Assembly (NCBI RefSeq): GCF_024323335.1
Contig: NC_066581.1
Coordinates: 231,152,539-231,216,538, forward strand
DNA length: 64,000 bases
From: Lathyrus oleraceus
Taxonomy: Eukaryota; Streptophyta; Magnoliopsida; Fabales; Fabaceae
Reading direction: 5' to 3'
Positions 1 to 11,864 of the stretch are shown piece by piece. Numbering within the stretch: position 1 is the first letter of the stretch; each line of letters begins with the position of its first letter. The translations under genes and the position numbers were made by a program. The notes beneath the pieces are model-generated. The model was not told the DNA's origin and searched no databases. It worked only from the letters and a program-made list of their open reading frames with translations.

Positions 1-1758
1 TGGAGTTTGCATTATATTGTTCCTTACCGGATACCTGTTCTTCAATAGTTGGTTTCTTTTCAGCCATTACCTCTTCCACGAATTTCTTGTACATGGGCAT
101 CCTTTCAAGTGCTTCAAATAAAGCCATATGACCCTCAATCCTTTTAAACATTGTCATGAATTTCTCCAAGTCTGACTCACTAGGTTCCTTCTTTGTCATT
201 CTCTGAGGATAGGGCAACTTAATCACCGGTTTAGTTCCTTTTGTAGTTTCTTCTTTAGTCGGCTCGCTCGGTGATATAATTTTTTTCTTTTTAGCAACCT
301 TTTTCTCTGTCGTCGTGACAGTATTAACATTCTCCTGACCTCTCGGATTTTGAACTGTTTCACTTGGTAGGGAACCTGGTGTTCGAGAACTTGCCAGTTG
401 CTGTGCTATCTGTCCCAGCTGAACTTCGAGATTCCTTAGGGAGGCGGTGGTATTTTTCTGATTGTTTCTAGTCTCTTCTTCAAATTGCATATTTTGAGCT
501 GCCATCTTTTCAATTGCAATCTCCCAATCTGCCTTCTTTGGGACTTGTTGTTGCTGTTGCTGATATTGGTTTTGACATTGGCCTTGTACCTGCTGTTGCA
601 CATTCCCCTTCTGATCTTTCCAAGCAAAGTTGGGATGATTCTTCCACCCCGAATTGTAGGTGTTGGAGTAGGGATTGTTTTGCTTTAAAACTTGATATCT
701 TCTATCTGTTGTGGTGTTGCAAAGCAATGAACAGTATTGTGTGGTCCATTACAAATGCCACACACATCGTTTGGTGCTTGTTGTACTTGAGCCACTTTCT
801 GAGCACCTATGTTTAGTGATTTCAACCTTTTCTCTACCTCTGCAGCAACTGCTTCTTCAATTTTCACCTGTTTATTTGTTTCAAGCTTCAAATCAATAAC
901 TGCGAATTTGCTTGACACTCTGTCATACAGCTCCAGATGCTCATTTGAGGCAATTGCTTCAATTATCTTCTTCATACCCGTGGTTGTTGCAAAGTTAGCT
1001 AAGCCACCAGCTGCTGAATCAAGGATTTGTCTTGCTTGAATTCGGAGACCATTGACAAACATTTGCATCTGTTCAGTTTCATCCATGTTGTGAGTAGGAC
1101 AAGCCACTAGGATTCTCTTGAATCGTTTGTAGGCATCTCCTAGTGACTCACCCTCCTTCTGTTTGAAGTTTAGGATCTCATATCTTTTCCGCAATGACAC
1201 AGATGCGGGAAAATACTCCTGCAAGAATGTTGTTTCCATGTGCTCCCATGTAGTGATACTACCAGCAGGTAAGGAATAGAACCACTCTTCAGCTTCATCT
1301 GCTAAAGTGAATGGGAACATACGAAGTCGGACTGCTTCTTCGCTATGTCCAGGCATTTTCAGTGTTGTGCTCATGGTTAAAAATCTTTGTAGATGCTTGT
1401 TGGCATCTTCATTCACTCTTCCAGAGAAGGACCTTCTTTCGAGTTGATTAATGGTGTTGTGATGCAGGTGGAATTGTTCCACAGTAACTGGTTGGTTGAC
1501 AATTGTCATACGACCACCCGGGATGTTGGTTCCACTATAGTCACCGAGGAGTCTCTCTGGTGGTGGTGGATTAGCAGCCATGATTTCAGGAACTGTTTCC
1601 GTGTCTGAATCTGAATTCTCTGAGTGCACTGAAACAACTTCTTCCTCCGCTTTCTCTGCTAAATCCAGTTTCTTTCTCTTAGCTTGTCTGAGTCTAGCGC
1701 GAAGAGTTCTGTCTGGATCTGCGTCAAAAGGAAAATCCGCTGAGGCCTTACCTCGCAT
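1..1758 (-). pseudogene. gag: Athila gag polyprotein, frameshifted, 3' end off window
   Basis: Structural capsid/nucleocapsid protein of a Ty3/gypsy Athila element; it would assemble cytoplasmic virus-like particles around the element RNA. The first ATG of the frame is at 1758. Residues after an acidic, Lys/Arg-rich N-terminus match the retrotransposon gag fold (for example FPFTLADEAEEWFYSLP and FLQEYFP), followed by a zinc knuckle with CGICNGPHNTVHC spacing near 800-760. At about 688 the frame is lost in a T-run. The gag C-terminus, with the Athila signature NNPYSNTYN, a Gln-rich stretch and a Lys-rich tail, continues to base 1 in the next frame. The break is a one-base difference in a homopolymer, so either decay or a sequencing error is possible. 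The ATG sits 109 bases inside the PBS. Confidence 0.88.
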
Positions 1759-1869
1759 AAACAAGTTAGACAAAGATTAAAATTGAATAACAAGATTGTC
1801 ACAGGTAAAATTTTGACTGACGAGCAACAAAATTTCAATAGAATAAAATTAAAATAGGTATTTTGGCAA

Positions 1870-1887
1870 TCCCCGACAACGGCGCCA
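1870..1887 (-). other. Primer-binding site, tRNA-Asp type (Athila)
   Basis: On the minus strand the site begins TGGCGCCGTTGTCGGGGA, the form complementary to plant tRNA-Asp 3' ends used by Athila elements, with one base changed from the usual GTTGCCGG. It lies 6 bases inside the LTR. Confidence 0.85.
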
Positions 1888-2720
1888 AAAACTTGATCGG
1901 AAAAATTGCAAGTGTACTATTTTTACCGATGTAGTAATAAGGAGTTTTATTTCCAAGTATCGATCTCAAGGATTGCGTAGGAAATACTTATTTTAATTTG
2001 ATTCTATCAGAATAAAAAGATAATGGTTTGGTTGTTTTGGAATTTATAATAGTAAACACAAAAAGAGTAAAAATAATTGATTACGATAAAAGATGCTAGG
2101 GTGAGTGGTTGAGTTAACCGGCTATGAATTCAGTCACGATTTCCTTAATACATATGAAACATTCAATCACCTAACCTCAGAATGTTCTTACTTAAGTCCT
2201 TAAGGAAGAAACTATTAAACTACCAATTCTTACTCAAATGTCCATTCAATTATTCATGGGTTTTAATCATACAAAATATCAAGGTCTACGGTGATTTACG
2301 AAAGTTACTAGTCCTAGATGATGCATTCATAAACCCAATAGTGTGAAAACCCTACCAATCACAATCCTGTTATTGGAAGTGATAGATCAATTTGTATTTG
2401 TCCGATACAAAAGCATAATAACATCACACAATTGAATTGAAATACGTAACATAGTAATCAAGAGATCATTGGTTCAAATTCATAGCATGCGATAACATCA
2501 AGACCACCCCCTAGCATCAGGGGGGTTTAGCCTCTCATAGTACTTAAAGAACTCATAATGTAAAGATTAGACATTACAAAGAATTAAGAGAGTTTGATCT
2601 TCAATGGTTGATGCCCCTTGAATCTCGCCGTCTTAAAATCCGTCGTACTCGCTGTCTTCTCCAATGCAATGTTTTCTTTCGTCTGTAAAAAGGTGCCTTC
2701 TTCTTTCTCTTTCAAGCCTT

Positions 2721-2726
2721 CTTATA
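2721..2726 (-). promoter_or_regulatory. Putative TATA box of Athila LTR
   Basis: TATAAG on the minus strand inside the LTR, about 100 bases downstream of the palindrome cluster. Transcription would run left toward gag. Placement is inferred from the motif and its position only. Confidence 0.5.
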
Positions 2727-2827
2727 GCTTCAGATGAATCTCCTCCAAGCAAAAGGTCCAAACTACCCTTAATGAGCAGAATCGGTTCACAAAGCAAAAA
2801 TTAGGTTTTCCAAGCTGCGTCCAATCA

Positions 2828-3074
2828 ACACGGCCGTGTGGTGGCACACGGGTGGCCGTGTTGTTCTTCATAATTAATTATTTTCAGCACAAGCTACAGT
2901 GGCAACAACACGGGCCGTGTTCCTCCACACGGGTGCCTGTGTTAATGCACTGTTTTAATCAACACGGCCGTGTGGTGGCACACGGGTGCCCGTGTTGATC
3001 TCTACTTTTCTGCTCCCATTCTGCTCTGCCTGATCAACAACACGGGCAGTGTTGTGGCACACGGGTGCCCGTGT
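2828..3074. promoter_or_regulatory. Cluster of eight ACACGG/CCGTGT palindromes in Athila U3
   Basis: Eight inverted repeats of the core ACACGG...CCGTGT, centred near 2833.5, 2853.5, 2914, 2934.5, 2967.5, 2987.5, 3046 and 3066.5. They form four pairs, each pair spaced 20 to 20.5 bp. The first of each pair has a 0-1 base gap and the second a 4-base gap (GGTG-type). A few arms carry one mismatch. Position upstream of the TATA box suggests regulatory sites; the binding protein is unknown. Confidence 0.7.
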
Positions 3075-3351
3075 TGACCTGCTGTTTCTTCATATTTTTG
3101 CCCTTCAGAGTGTCCATAACTTCACCATTCTTGCTTTTAAACCTGTGCAATGGCCTGTAACAATGACACTACCAAACGAAGCATAAACGAGATCTTTTTG
3201 ACATAAACTTGTAATCGAATGCAATGCGATACCAAACCAACAAAACATGATAAATGACTCCAAAGCAACTGAAAACAAACATAAATCTTACCAAAGTGAT
3301 GAAAATATGTCGGATTAACGGCGGGAATTCAATGGAAATGGTGACCGATCA

Positions 3352-4854
3352 CTTATCTATATTTCTCTCATTATTTGGTCATTCTTCTTCATATTTACTC
3401 AACTTTCACTTGTTTTACTCTGATTCTTTGACTAAATATATGCAATAACAGACTATCATCACAATCCCAAACTTGAATCATTATTTTTCCTCAAGTAACT
3501 CGTATGCACTACACATTTCAACAGACAACAAGTCGCACAATAACAATCGAACATCCCCAAATTAAATATTTCTTTTACTTGACCATTGTTCTAGCTCCCA
3601 ACTTCTATCCGATGAATTCGGAAAAAAACGTCTTCAACATTGACGAGTACTCAACCTATCTCTCAACTCACTATAACTCATTAATGAATCGGGTGATCTC
3701 TCAATCATCATGCAAAATCAATTAGACTTAGCTTGATCATGTTCTAATATAGTTTATTATAGAAATCACAACACACACATTAGAGGACTTTTCAGGTCGT
3801 AACTAGGCTTATGTTATGGTAGAATACTTTGAGGAAAGTAGGTTTAAATCTTTGGAGTCAGGTTCCTAGTTCTCCTTCTATCATCATACCTATTTGTTTC
3901 TTTTTTGATAATACTATTTCTTTTCTCATTCATTTATTTTGAAGAAGTGTCTTTTTTTTTCACTTCTATTAATAATGATTTTTGAAATTTTGGATCATAT
4001 TCTCTAGTACCTCAACCTCATGCTTAAAACTTTGCTCACTTCCAAGAGCAACCCCAAACTTAATCTTTTTCATATACTTAAGGAAGTATAATTCTACCTA
4101 ACTCCAAAGAGAAGGTGGAAAGAAAATATCTTTCAAGTAGTATGGCTAAGAATTTTAGGCTACGCCACCGAAAGAAAGACTTTGGCTCAAAGTGGTTAGA
4201 AATGGATATAGCTATTATTACTGGGTGGTTTACAAAGGCTCAAAGTTATAAACAAAAAATTGTCTCAGCGTGTGTTGGTCGAACTAGATAATTTAATAGG
4301 AAATAGATCAAACCAGATAAAAGAATAATGCACGGATACATTCATACAAAAAGAAAAATGAACAATGGAAATATTTGGCTCAAACCTTACTAGATGAGAT
4401 ATTTTTAGGTTGAGTACAAGTTTATTCATTCTTTTCTCATCCTTAGCCTTCCAGTTGATAGTTGTTATGGTGATGATCAAGTTTCTTTTGGATCATTTGC
4501 TCAATGCTAAAGTGCTAAACTTGCAATTTGAACGAAACAAAACAACTACAAACTTGCTTATTAAAGATGATATGGATCTTCATGGAAGGTTTATTCTTGT
4601 GTATCTAATTTCTCTTGTGGATGGTCTTTAATAAAAAGAAAGTAAGTTCTAAAAAACAAAGACTAATTAAAATTGATGGGTTGCCTCCCATCCAGCATTT
4701 CTTTTCCGTCATTAGCTTGACGTTCAATGCTCAAAATACGTCAGGCGTAAGGGATACCCTCACGCCGGTGAAAACTCATTCTTTAATTATTTTATGGACT
4801 TCACTACCTTTTTCTTCCAATTGATATCATATCTCTAGATCTTCCATATATGGT
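3352..4854 (-). other. 3' non-coding region of the older Athila-like element
   Basis: About 1.5 kb, A/T-rich, with no credible reading frame. It includes the GGGTTGCCTCCCATCC / GTCATTAGCTTGAC block near 4675-4735. The short open frames here are A/T-rich accidents. Confidence 0.55.
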
Positions 4855-5304
4855 GTCCATTGATATGCATAAAACACCACCTTTGCCTTATTAAACTTCA
4901 AAATTCATTTTCCTGTCTCCACGTTTATTTTTTCCTTCCTGTTCGCCAAGAATGGGCGCTCGAGAATCACGGATCCTTACGAATCATTTTTCATGTCAAT
5001 CACCACAAAGTCTGCAAAGAAGATCAAACCATCAACATTAATTAGCATATCTTGTACAATACCAAACGGACGAGTCACCGATGAATCGGCCAAAGTGAGT
5101 GTCATGTTGCTCGATATGATCTCTCCTATCTCTAATTCCTTAAATTTGCTTAGCAGCATGACATTGATGCTCGATCCTAAGTCACATAAAGCAAGTGCAA
5201 TTTTTAACCAACCAATGGTGCAAGTGATGTTGAACTCCCTTGATTTTTCATCTTTGGTGGAACTTCTGACTGTTCTACCGTCTCCTATTTTTATATCATG
5301 TTGA
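4855..5304 (-). pseudogene. Athila-type retropepsin (aspartic protease) remnant
   Basis: On the minus strand the frame reads ALALCDLGSSINVM, where D-L-G-S is the aspartic-protease active-site loop in the Athila form, near 5200-5155. Next come a conserved middle segment (SSVTRPFGIVQDMLINVDG, 5100-5040) and a near-canonical ILERPFLA, the second structural motif of the fold, near 4930. The usual Gly of that motif is Glu here, and a stop interrupts the frame at about 4977. It would cleave the gag-pol polyprotein in the particle. Confidence 0.75.
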
Positions 5305-5689
5305 CCTGTTCTTGAGCCAACTTCTGCTTTCCAGCTTTCAGCAATACCTGCATAAACTCAGCAAACTTGGGAATTAACTCTAAAGTTTCATGAAAAAAGA
5401 TACTTACCTGAAGTTGTCTCAACACTTCTTTAAATTTTTCAAAAATTCCAGCCTCATCCTCATATACCAGTTTCTTCTTAATGATGGGATATGGTAGCTT
5501 TATGTACTCTGGTAAAGGTGGGTTCGGTTCATTCAGGATTTTCTCCTTTGTTCTCTTCCAAGGAGAGTTTTTGTCTATAAGTTGATCAATGGTGACTCCT
5601 TTTTCTCGATTTCATCCTCTTGAACTCTTTCAGCTTTATCATTTTTAGTGACTACCCTAAAATTCGTATCCATAACCTTGAATGTTTCA

Positions 5690-6916
5690 TTTTTAGGATT
5701 ATCAACGGTGTTACTAGTGAATCATCCACTTGAGCTTAGAAAAGTAGCTATTTGTATGGATAATTGACCAATATGAGTCTTCAAATTCTTGATTGTCGCA
5801 TCATGGTTTCTGCTCAAAATTTCATGGTTCCTAGTTACCTAATCAAAGATACTTTGAGTAACTTTAATGAAATTCTGCAAAGTCTCTTCCAACTGTGATG
5901 GATTTTTTTGAAACCGATCTTGTTGGCTTTCTTGCATCCCTTGGTTGGCATTTAAATTTTGATTATTATTCCAACGGAAATTTAGGTGATCTTTCCAATC
6001 CGAATTTATGTGTTGGAACACAGATTGTTCTTTTGAAAATTTGAAAACTGGACCTCCTCACTTGTCTCTTCCAACTAACACCTTCCATTTGCATGTTCTC
6101 CTCCACAGAAATCACACTTAAGTGCTTGTACCTGGCTCACGTTAGCTCTACCTAATATGCTTTTAGATAGCTTTTTATTTAACATGTCAATTTGAACTAA
6201 AAGAGTTGTATGAGTATCAAAAGGTAACATACCTTTAGGCGTGCCTACAGTTTCAAGCTTGGTCGACCTTTCACTTTTCGAACGGTACTCATTCATACAC
6301 ATCTTCTCAATGAGGTCTTTTACTTATGGTTCGGTCATTTGCAGGATAGTACCTCCCACGGAAGCATCTGATAACATGTGAGTTTGACTCTTGATACCTT
6401 TGATGAAGTTTTGCATATGCTTCATATTATTCATGTTGTGATTCGGGCATCTGTGCAACAAAAGTTTGAATCTTTCCCAAGCTTCATAAAGTGACTTAAT
6501 TTCCTGCTGCTCAAAATTGACAATTTCTTCTCGGCGATCGGTAAATTAAGTTGTAGTAAAAATCTTTCAAGGAATTTATCCTCAAATTCCTTCCAAGTCC
6601 AGATTTTTCCATTCGAAAGGCAAAGCAACCAATCTTTTTCCCTTCCAATCAGTGAGAACCCAAACAACCTCAATCTAACCTGGTCTTCAGTGACATCAGT
6701 TGGTTTGCACATTAAGGCGGTTTCATATAAGCGTGCAAGATGTGCCTATGGGTCTCTAATAGTGTTCCCGTCGAACGAATTTTCTCTTATACCTGAAAGC
6801 ACATAATTTTTAATATCAAATTTAGTAGGGTCTGTCGGTACAAAACCTCTTGAAACTTTTCCTTCATTGGTTTATTTATAGCAGTCCCCCATAGTGAGGG
6901 GTTGTGCAGATGCCAT
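5690..6916 (-). pseudogene. gag: Athila-like gag remnant
   Basis: Starts at an ATG at 6916 (MASAQPLTMGD), stays recognisable through the gag core (LRLFGFSLIGREKDWL at about 6690-6640) and reaches a zinc knuckle CDFCGGEHANGRC at about 6113-6075. It ends in an Asn/Gln-rich tail (6021-5839). It is broken by several in-frame stops and frameshifts; open segments are 6712-6431, 6302-6075 and 6021-5839. Gag would be the particle-forming protein. It lies directly upstream of the protease remnant, as expected. Confidence 0.78.
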
Positions 6917-7093
6917 GACTTCTTCTTCAGTGTTAAAAGAACTTTATAGTTGCTCTTATTCTACTATTCCTCAGTCCAAAAATGCTTCTCTAAATGATTT
7001 TCTGAGAGCATGCACGGTTCTTTCAATTTTTGGATCCAATAGAATAACGTTGATCCAGAATTGCACATACATAAACAGAAAATACCTCAGTAG

Positions 7094-10000
7094 TGTAAGA
7101 CCCTAATTTTGACCCTAAGATCCCTCATGTTATCTCATCATATGCATTGGCATCGGGATCACACCTTAGCACCCTCCTTACCCCTCATTAATTGGGTTTG
7201 CAGTGGGAGAGATCACCAAGCATATTTGATTGTATCATACTTCATTTTTTATTTGTTTACTAACCAAAATACCAAAAATATGTTAATGTATAGTTTGTTG
7301 CTTTTGTAGGTAATGTGTATGCTCACATATGCTCCATCAAGCTCATATCTAGGGTTTGAGACCCTCAATGCAAGAAGCTCAATTAAGAAATGGTTCACAT
7401 TGGCTCTGAGCATCATATATGGAACCCCATGATCTTCACATGTTATTTTGATCAAGAAATCATCAAGAGTTTGAAGTGTGTTTGCCTTGGAAACCCTAAT
7501 TCATATGGGTATCTTATGTGACTTCTCCAACAAGTTTCTTCAACACTTGATCAAAAATTTCAATGGATACTTTATATTACATAATCCTACACATATATGA
7601 TCCTCCATGAGTCCCAAAAGTCAAGAAAATGTCAAGCTAGCAAGTTGGTTCATGGTGGTTAAACAAAGAAAGTCAACTGGTCAAAACTGGGGTTCCCTAG
7701 ACCCTATCTCCTACAATTTTTCTCATATGAAATTTATTTTAAGATAACAGTTACTATTAATGACATTCCAAACAACTTTCATGTTGAAGTTAAGAGCTAT
7801 TTTTGCTTGGAAGGTCATCTTTTATGGTGAAAGATTATAGGTCATTTTGTCTAAACCCTAGTTTGGAGGTCAACTTCCCAACACCATAACTTGCTCAATT
7901 TTTATGAGATGAAAGCCATTCAATTTCATGATCAAATTCAAGATGTCTAATTCAACATTGATGTTTTCAGGAAGTTCAAATTTAACTTTCAAATGCATGT
8001 GCCAAAAGGAAACATTGTGGGTCATTTTGGGCCATTACTATTGAACAAATGATTTTCCTCAACTTCTAAAATGCATAACTCCTTCATGCCAAATACAAAT
8101 GAGGACAAATTTGTGACTAAATTGAATAGGTTCGAAATAGATACAACTTTGATGAAGGAAATTTTCTCATTTGAAGTCCATAGAAAAAGTTATTCAAGGT
8201 GGAAGAAGTGAACATATGGCTTGGTACTTAAAAAAATTTCAAATATGTTTGATTTCCCAAACTTCCACCTCAAAATTAATCATGATATAACCTTCAAATG
8301 AAAAAGTGTTCAACATGAAAGTTGTTCCTTTTGATCCCACCTTTCTAAAAAGTCCAAGATCATCTCATTTGACCAAAGTATGAAGGACTTGCGCATGGGT
8401 GCAAGTTGAAGGACCATTTGGATGATTTCCACTTCCACTTTCCATACACAATTGCATGGCCTTCCAACATGAATTCAGCATGACTTTCACTCAATATTGG
8501 ATTAGATTGCATCACTTGATGGGCCTATCACACGCCCATGCAAGCATGCAAAGGAATTATTCAAATTTTGCCAAAATTGGAAGTGTGTGGAAATCAATCT
8601 CATGGCCTATAAATAAGACCCTCGTTGCTCTGAATTAAGGACCTCATGCCCAAGCTTTGAATCGACAACCCTAAACCCTCAACATTAAAGGATAAGCTTG
8701 AGGATTTTCTTTGAAAATCAAGTTTCAAATCTCCAACCATTTTGAGATTGAAACTCCAAGAGTACATACCTTTCCTTGATCCATTTCACTTCTAACAAGC
8801 ATCTGAAGTAAGGCCAAGCATAATTGAAAGCAAGATCGTGCCAATCTGAAGCTCCATTGAAGGTGAATTTTCAGAATTTTCATCTCTTCGATTCTCCCTC
8901 AATTCTTCACCATTCTTGTTGATTTTTGGTTGTCTGAAGACGTATCAATGTAGGCAAGAAAATTGAGTTGCTTTGAGGTCAAATCGAAGCAACTCAGTTC
9001 ATGATCTTTAAAATTCAAATCCCTGTATCTTTTTATATACTTGGAATTGGAGAAAATTGAGGCCAAATTCGTGCTCCTGAGAATTTTTCCTTCAAATTAG
9101 TGTATTCACTTTTCATTTTCCATAAGATTTTGGTTGGACAAGTCCGGTGGTCCTCACTGGAGAAGATGACCGGAGTTATGGCTCTAGTGGTGCGCAGGAT
9201 CAATCCAGGCCATCTGATCCATTTGAAATGTTTTAATCTCACGCGTCCAAACTGATTACCATGCCTGCAGCGGTTTGACTAGTGACCATGTGAAATATGC
9301 GTGCTTGGCCATCAGATCTGCCACCTCAATTAATGAGGGAGATCTGATGGCCCTTGTTTTTTTTATTTATATTTTATTTTCTGATTTTTCATTTAATCAT
9401 TTTATTTTGATTAATTCATATTAATTTCATTTTTAATCCAAAAAATATGGGACTTTCACCAAAAAAATTCAAATATTTTCCTTTTTCATTTTCTGAATTA
9501 AAGTTATTTTTTGATTAATATTGATATTTTTCATGATTTAATTGTTTTTGTGCATATTTTTAATTGTTTAAAAATACTTCTGACTTTTCAATAATCATGA
9601 AATTTTTTGTCCAAGGTCCTTTGACCTTCATTAACCTAGGATAAATCTCTTGGCCATTTATTTGGTGGTTTGAAGAGGTTTTAGGTTTTGGCCAATTTAA
9701 TTTGAAATTTAATTCATTTTAATTTGATTTTTAATTTATTAATCGTGTAGAAATTGTGTTGAGCCATTTTTGTTGACTTATGATGTTTGACTATGTTGAT
9801 TTGACTTTTGTTAAGTTAAAATCATTGGATTTAGGGGATTGATGAAATGTACATTTCCTATCCCAAAATGAATGGATGGTTTTAATTTGATAAAATTCCT
9901 CCCATGACCAATTTGTATTTGTCTCATCTCCCATCCCTCTTCATTTTCAATCCCATTATTTCCCATCCCTTCCATTGACCAATGACATCTCAATATCCTA

Positions 10001-11837
10001 AGGCTAATTGGTTCATCAATAACTTTATGTTCGATGAACTAATACAAGTATGGATGACATTAGGTCCACCCTTTGATCATTTTTCTTTTTGAGTGTGGTA
10101 TGTTTTAGGAGTATGGTTCATTATACCATATCTCTAACATGCATTAGCACCTAAATTTCTATTGCCCGACCTCAAATAGTTGTGACTTCTACATAAGTCC
10201 AATTACGATTGCTTAACATAGAGCTAAATTTTGACCCTAAAGGCATATCATTCTAGTAAGTGGGATTGTAAGTCTCCCCCTTTCATGGTATTGTATGGAA
10301 ACTTGGCCTTTTTCCCTTCCTTTAGAAGATGTCTTGGTTCAAGGATCCATGCTTATGAATAGAGGGTTGAGTGTTCTCCAAACAATGACTTAATCAATTG
10401 AAAAGCAAAACACCACTAACATATAATCAACTAACATTTGACTAACTTTTATTATATTGCTTTTATCGTACAAGTCATTTACTTTATGCAATTTAATTTC
10501 AAGTCATTTACCATTCATTTGTCATTTACATAGCATTTAATTTGTTTATGATTATGTCATTCTCACTTTGCTCATTTGAGCCATATATTGTGATTGTATA
10601 TATTTGTTTGTGTACCTTGTTTGTGTTTGTGGTCTTAGGACCTTAAAATACTTAATAAACAACAAAAACCCTAAAAAAATGTTTGTGTGGACTGTGGGGT
10701 TTGATCTGAGCTTTTGGACTTAGAATTAGGCAACATTCCATATGCAAAAGAACTTGGCCAATGCTAACATTTCTAAGATCAAGTTATTACGATTTGAGCT
10801 TTTATCTGATGCAAGTATTTGGATCCACTTGAGTTCATCTGCTACAGGATCTTGATACAACTGTTACTTTGAACCTGTGTCTAATGCCTTATTTTGAGCC
10901 AATCAAGAAATATATCATTTGATACATGGGAAGATTAAGAAGATGATTGTGAAGTTGCTTGCTTGGATGTGGCCATCCTTATTTGATGCCTTGCTCTTCA
11001 TATTGCTATTTGATTGTTGATTATTGCTTGATTCAAAGTCCAAAGGGGATGTGGGTTTTCTATATGGCATGCTTGTCTATTGGATTACATCCCATTGGTT
11101 AGACCTTTTCAACTTTTAACTTTTAATTTTATGCTTAGGATTAGTCTCTTCATCTCCTCCCATTCTCTTAAATTTCAAAATATCTCCCCCTTTTCAAAAA
11201 CCTTTTTTGCTTCTGATTTCTAAACTTAGACTTTATTGCAAATTAGAAACTTTGGCCTTATGCCATTGCATTTTTAAACTCTTTTCTTAAATCAAACTTA
11301 TAAATAAATCTAATCATATTGACTTAAAATTTCAAAAAGACAAAAAGAACTAACACTCATTCAAGCTTTTGGGCCTTTTGTGCCTCTTTTAAATTTAACT
11401 TTTGATTAAAAGCAATCCACTCATTTTGAAATTGATACGACGAATTACAAGGTTTTGATCCCTCATTTTTATGTTGGTACGTAGTCACAAGTCCGAAGGC
11501 CTTATCAAAAACAAAAATATAATCAATGAATTCTTTTCTCATCCTCACACTCTATTTTATCAAACATCTTTTATACCAAAAAACACATACACAAATAAAA
11601 AAGGGCTCCCTAGGAGTACCTAGGACACTTTGGGTGCTAACATTTTCCCTCTGTGTAACCAACCCCATTACCTTTAATCTCTGGCATTTTATTAGTTTTG
11701 ATTTGAAAACTTCTTACCTTTGGGGTTTGTTCGTACTTTTCCCTTTTCCTTTGGAAACAATAAAAGCGCAGTGGCGACTCTTGTCTTATTGACATTAAGT
11801 TTATCCATAGCTTAATGGTCATGAATTTACCGCTACA
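7094..11837 (+). repeat. Ogre A 5' LTR, 4744 bp
   Basis: Starts TGTAAGACCCTAATTTTGAC and ends ACCGCTACA. It has the same start, end and internal order as the solo LTR at 28924-33739, but is clearly diverged. A TATA box (TATAAATA) lies at 8608-8615. About 400 bases before the end is the Tat-LTR block ending in TACGTAG (11445-11490), here with a degraded hairpin. An internal PBS-like TGGCGACTC lies at 11772-11780, 75 nt before the true PBS. The LTR is A/T-rich and carries no gene. Confidence 0.88.
8608..8615 (+). promoter_or_regulatory. TATA box of Ogre A LTR
   Basis: TATAAATA about 1.5 kb into the 4.7-kb LTR. The homologous box in the solo Ogre LTR (30442-30449) sits at the same relative position, which supports a real promoter. 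Confidence 0.6.
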
Positions 11838-11846
11838 GAAATTAAG

Positions 11847-11864
11847 TGGCGAATCTGCTGGGGA
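11847..11864 (+). other. Primer-binding site, tRNA-Arg type (Ogre A)
   Basis: TGGCGAATCTGCTGGGGA follows the LTR after a 9-base spacer. It matches the Ogre/Tat PBS form (TGGCGACTC-TGCTGGGGA) with one change. Confidence 0.85.

Larger units (their letters stand above)
1..3351 (-). mobile_element. Athila-type LTR retrotransposon, 5' part (gag, PBS, LTR)
   Basis: Minus-strand Ty3/gypsy element running off the left edge. Read from 3351 leftwards it has an LTR, a tRNA-Asp-type PBS and a gag gene with the Athila-type repeat-rich tail. The LTR pairs TG...CA ends inside a short inverted repeat (TGATCGG...CCGATCA). The polymerase genes and 3' LTR lie outside the window. It sits in the 3' non-coding part of the older Athila-like element that resumes at 3352. 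Seen: LTR, PBS, gag. Inferred: full element to the left. Confidence 0.88.
1894..3351 (-). repeat. Athila 5' LTR, 1458 bp
   Basis: Ends are TG...CA within the inverted repeat TGATCGG / CCGATCA, and the PBS abuts the inner end. It is related to the solo LTR at 57222-58621: same first 40 bases in outline, the same internal CCCCCTAGC...GGGGGGTTTAGC block, and the same GTGAC-GATCA terminus. A TATA-like box (TATAAG) lies at 2721-2726 on the minus strand. Upstream of it, at 2828-3074, are eight short palindromes described separately. No gene is inside. Confidence 0.88.
3352..7093 (-). mobile_element. Older Athila-like element, gag-protease only
   Basis: Degenerate minus-strand element. From right to left it has a leader (7093-6917), gag (6916-about 5690), a retropepsin-like protease (about 5304-4855) and then directly 3' non-coding DNA (4850-3352). 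That DNA contains the phrase GGGTTGCCTCCCATCCAGC with nearby CGTCATTAGCTTGACG, which I recognise from non-coding 3' regions of legume Athila-like elements. No reverse transcriptase, RNase H or integrase sequence lies between protease and 3' region. It is interrupted on the right by Ogre A at 7094 and on the left by the younger Athila at 3351. LTRs are not seen. Confidence 0.7.
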
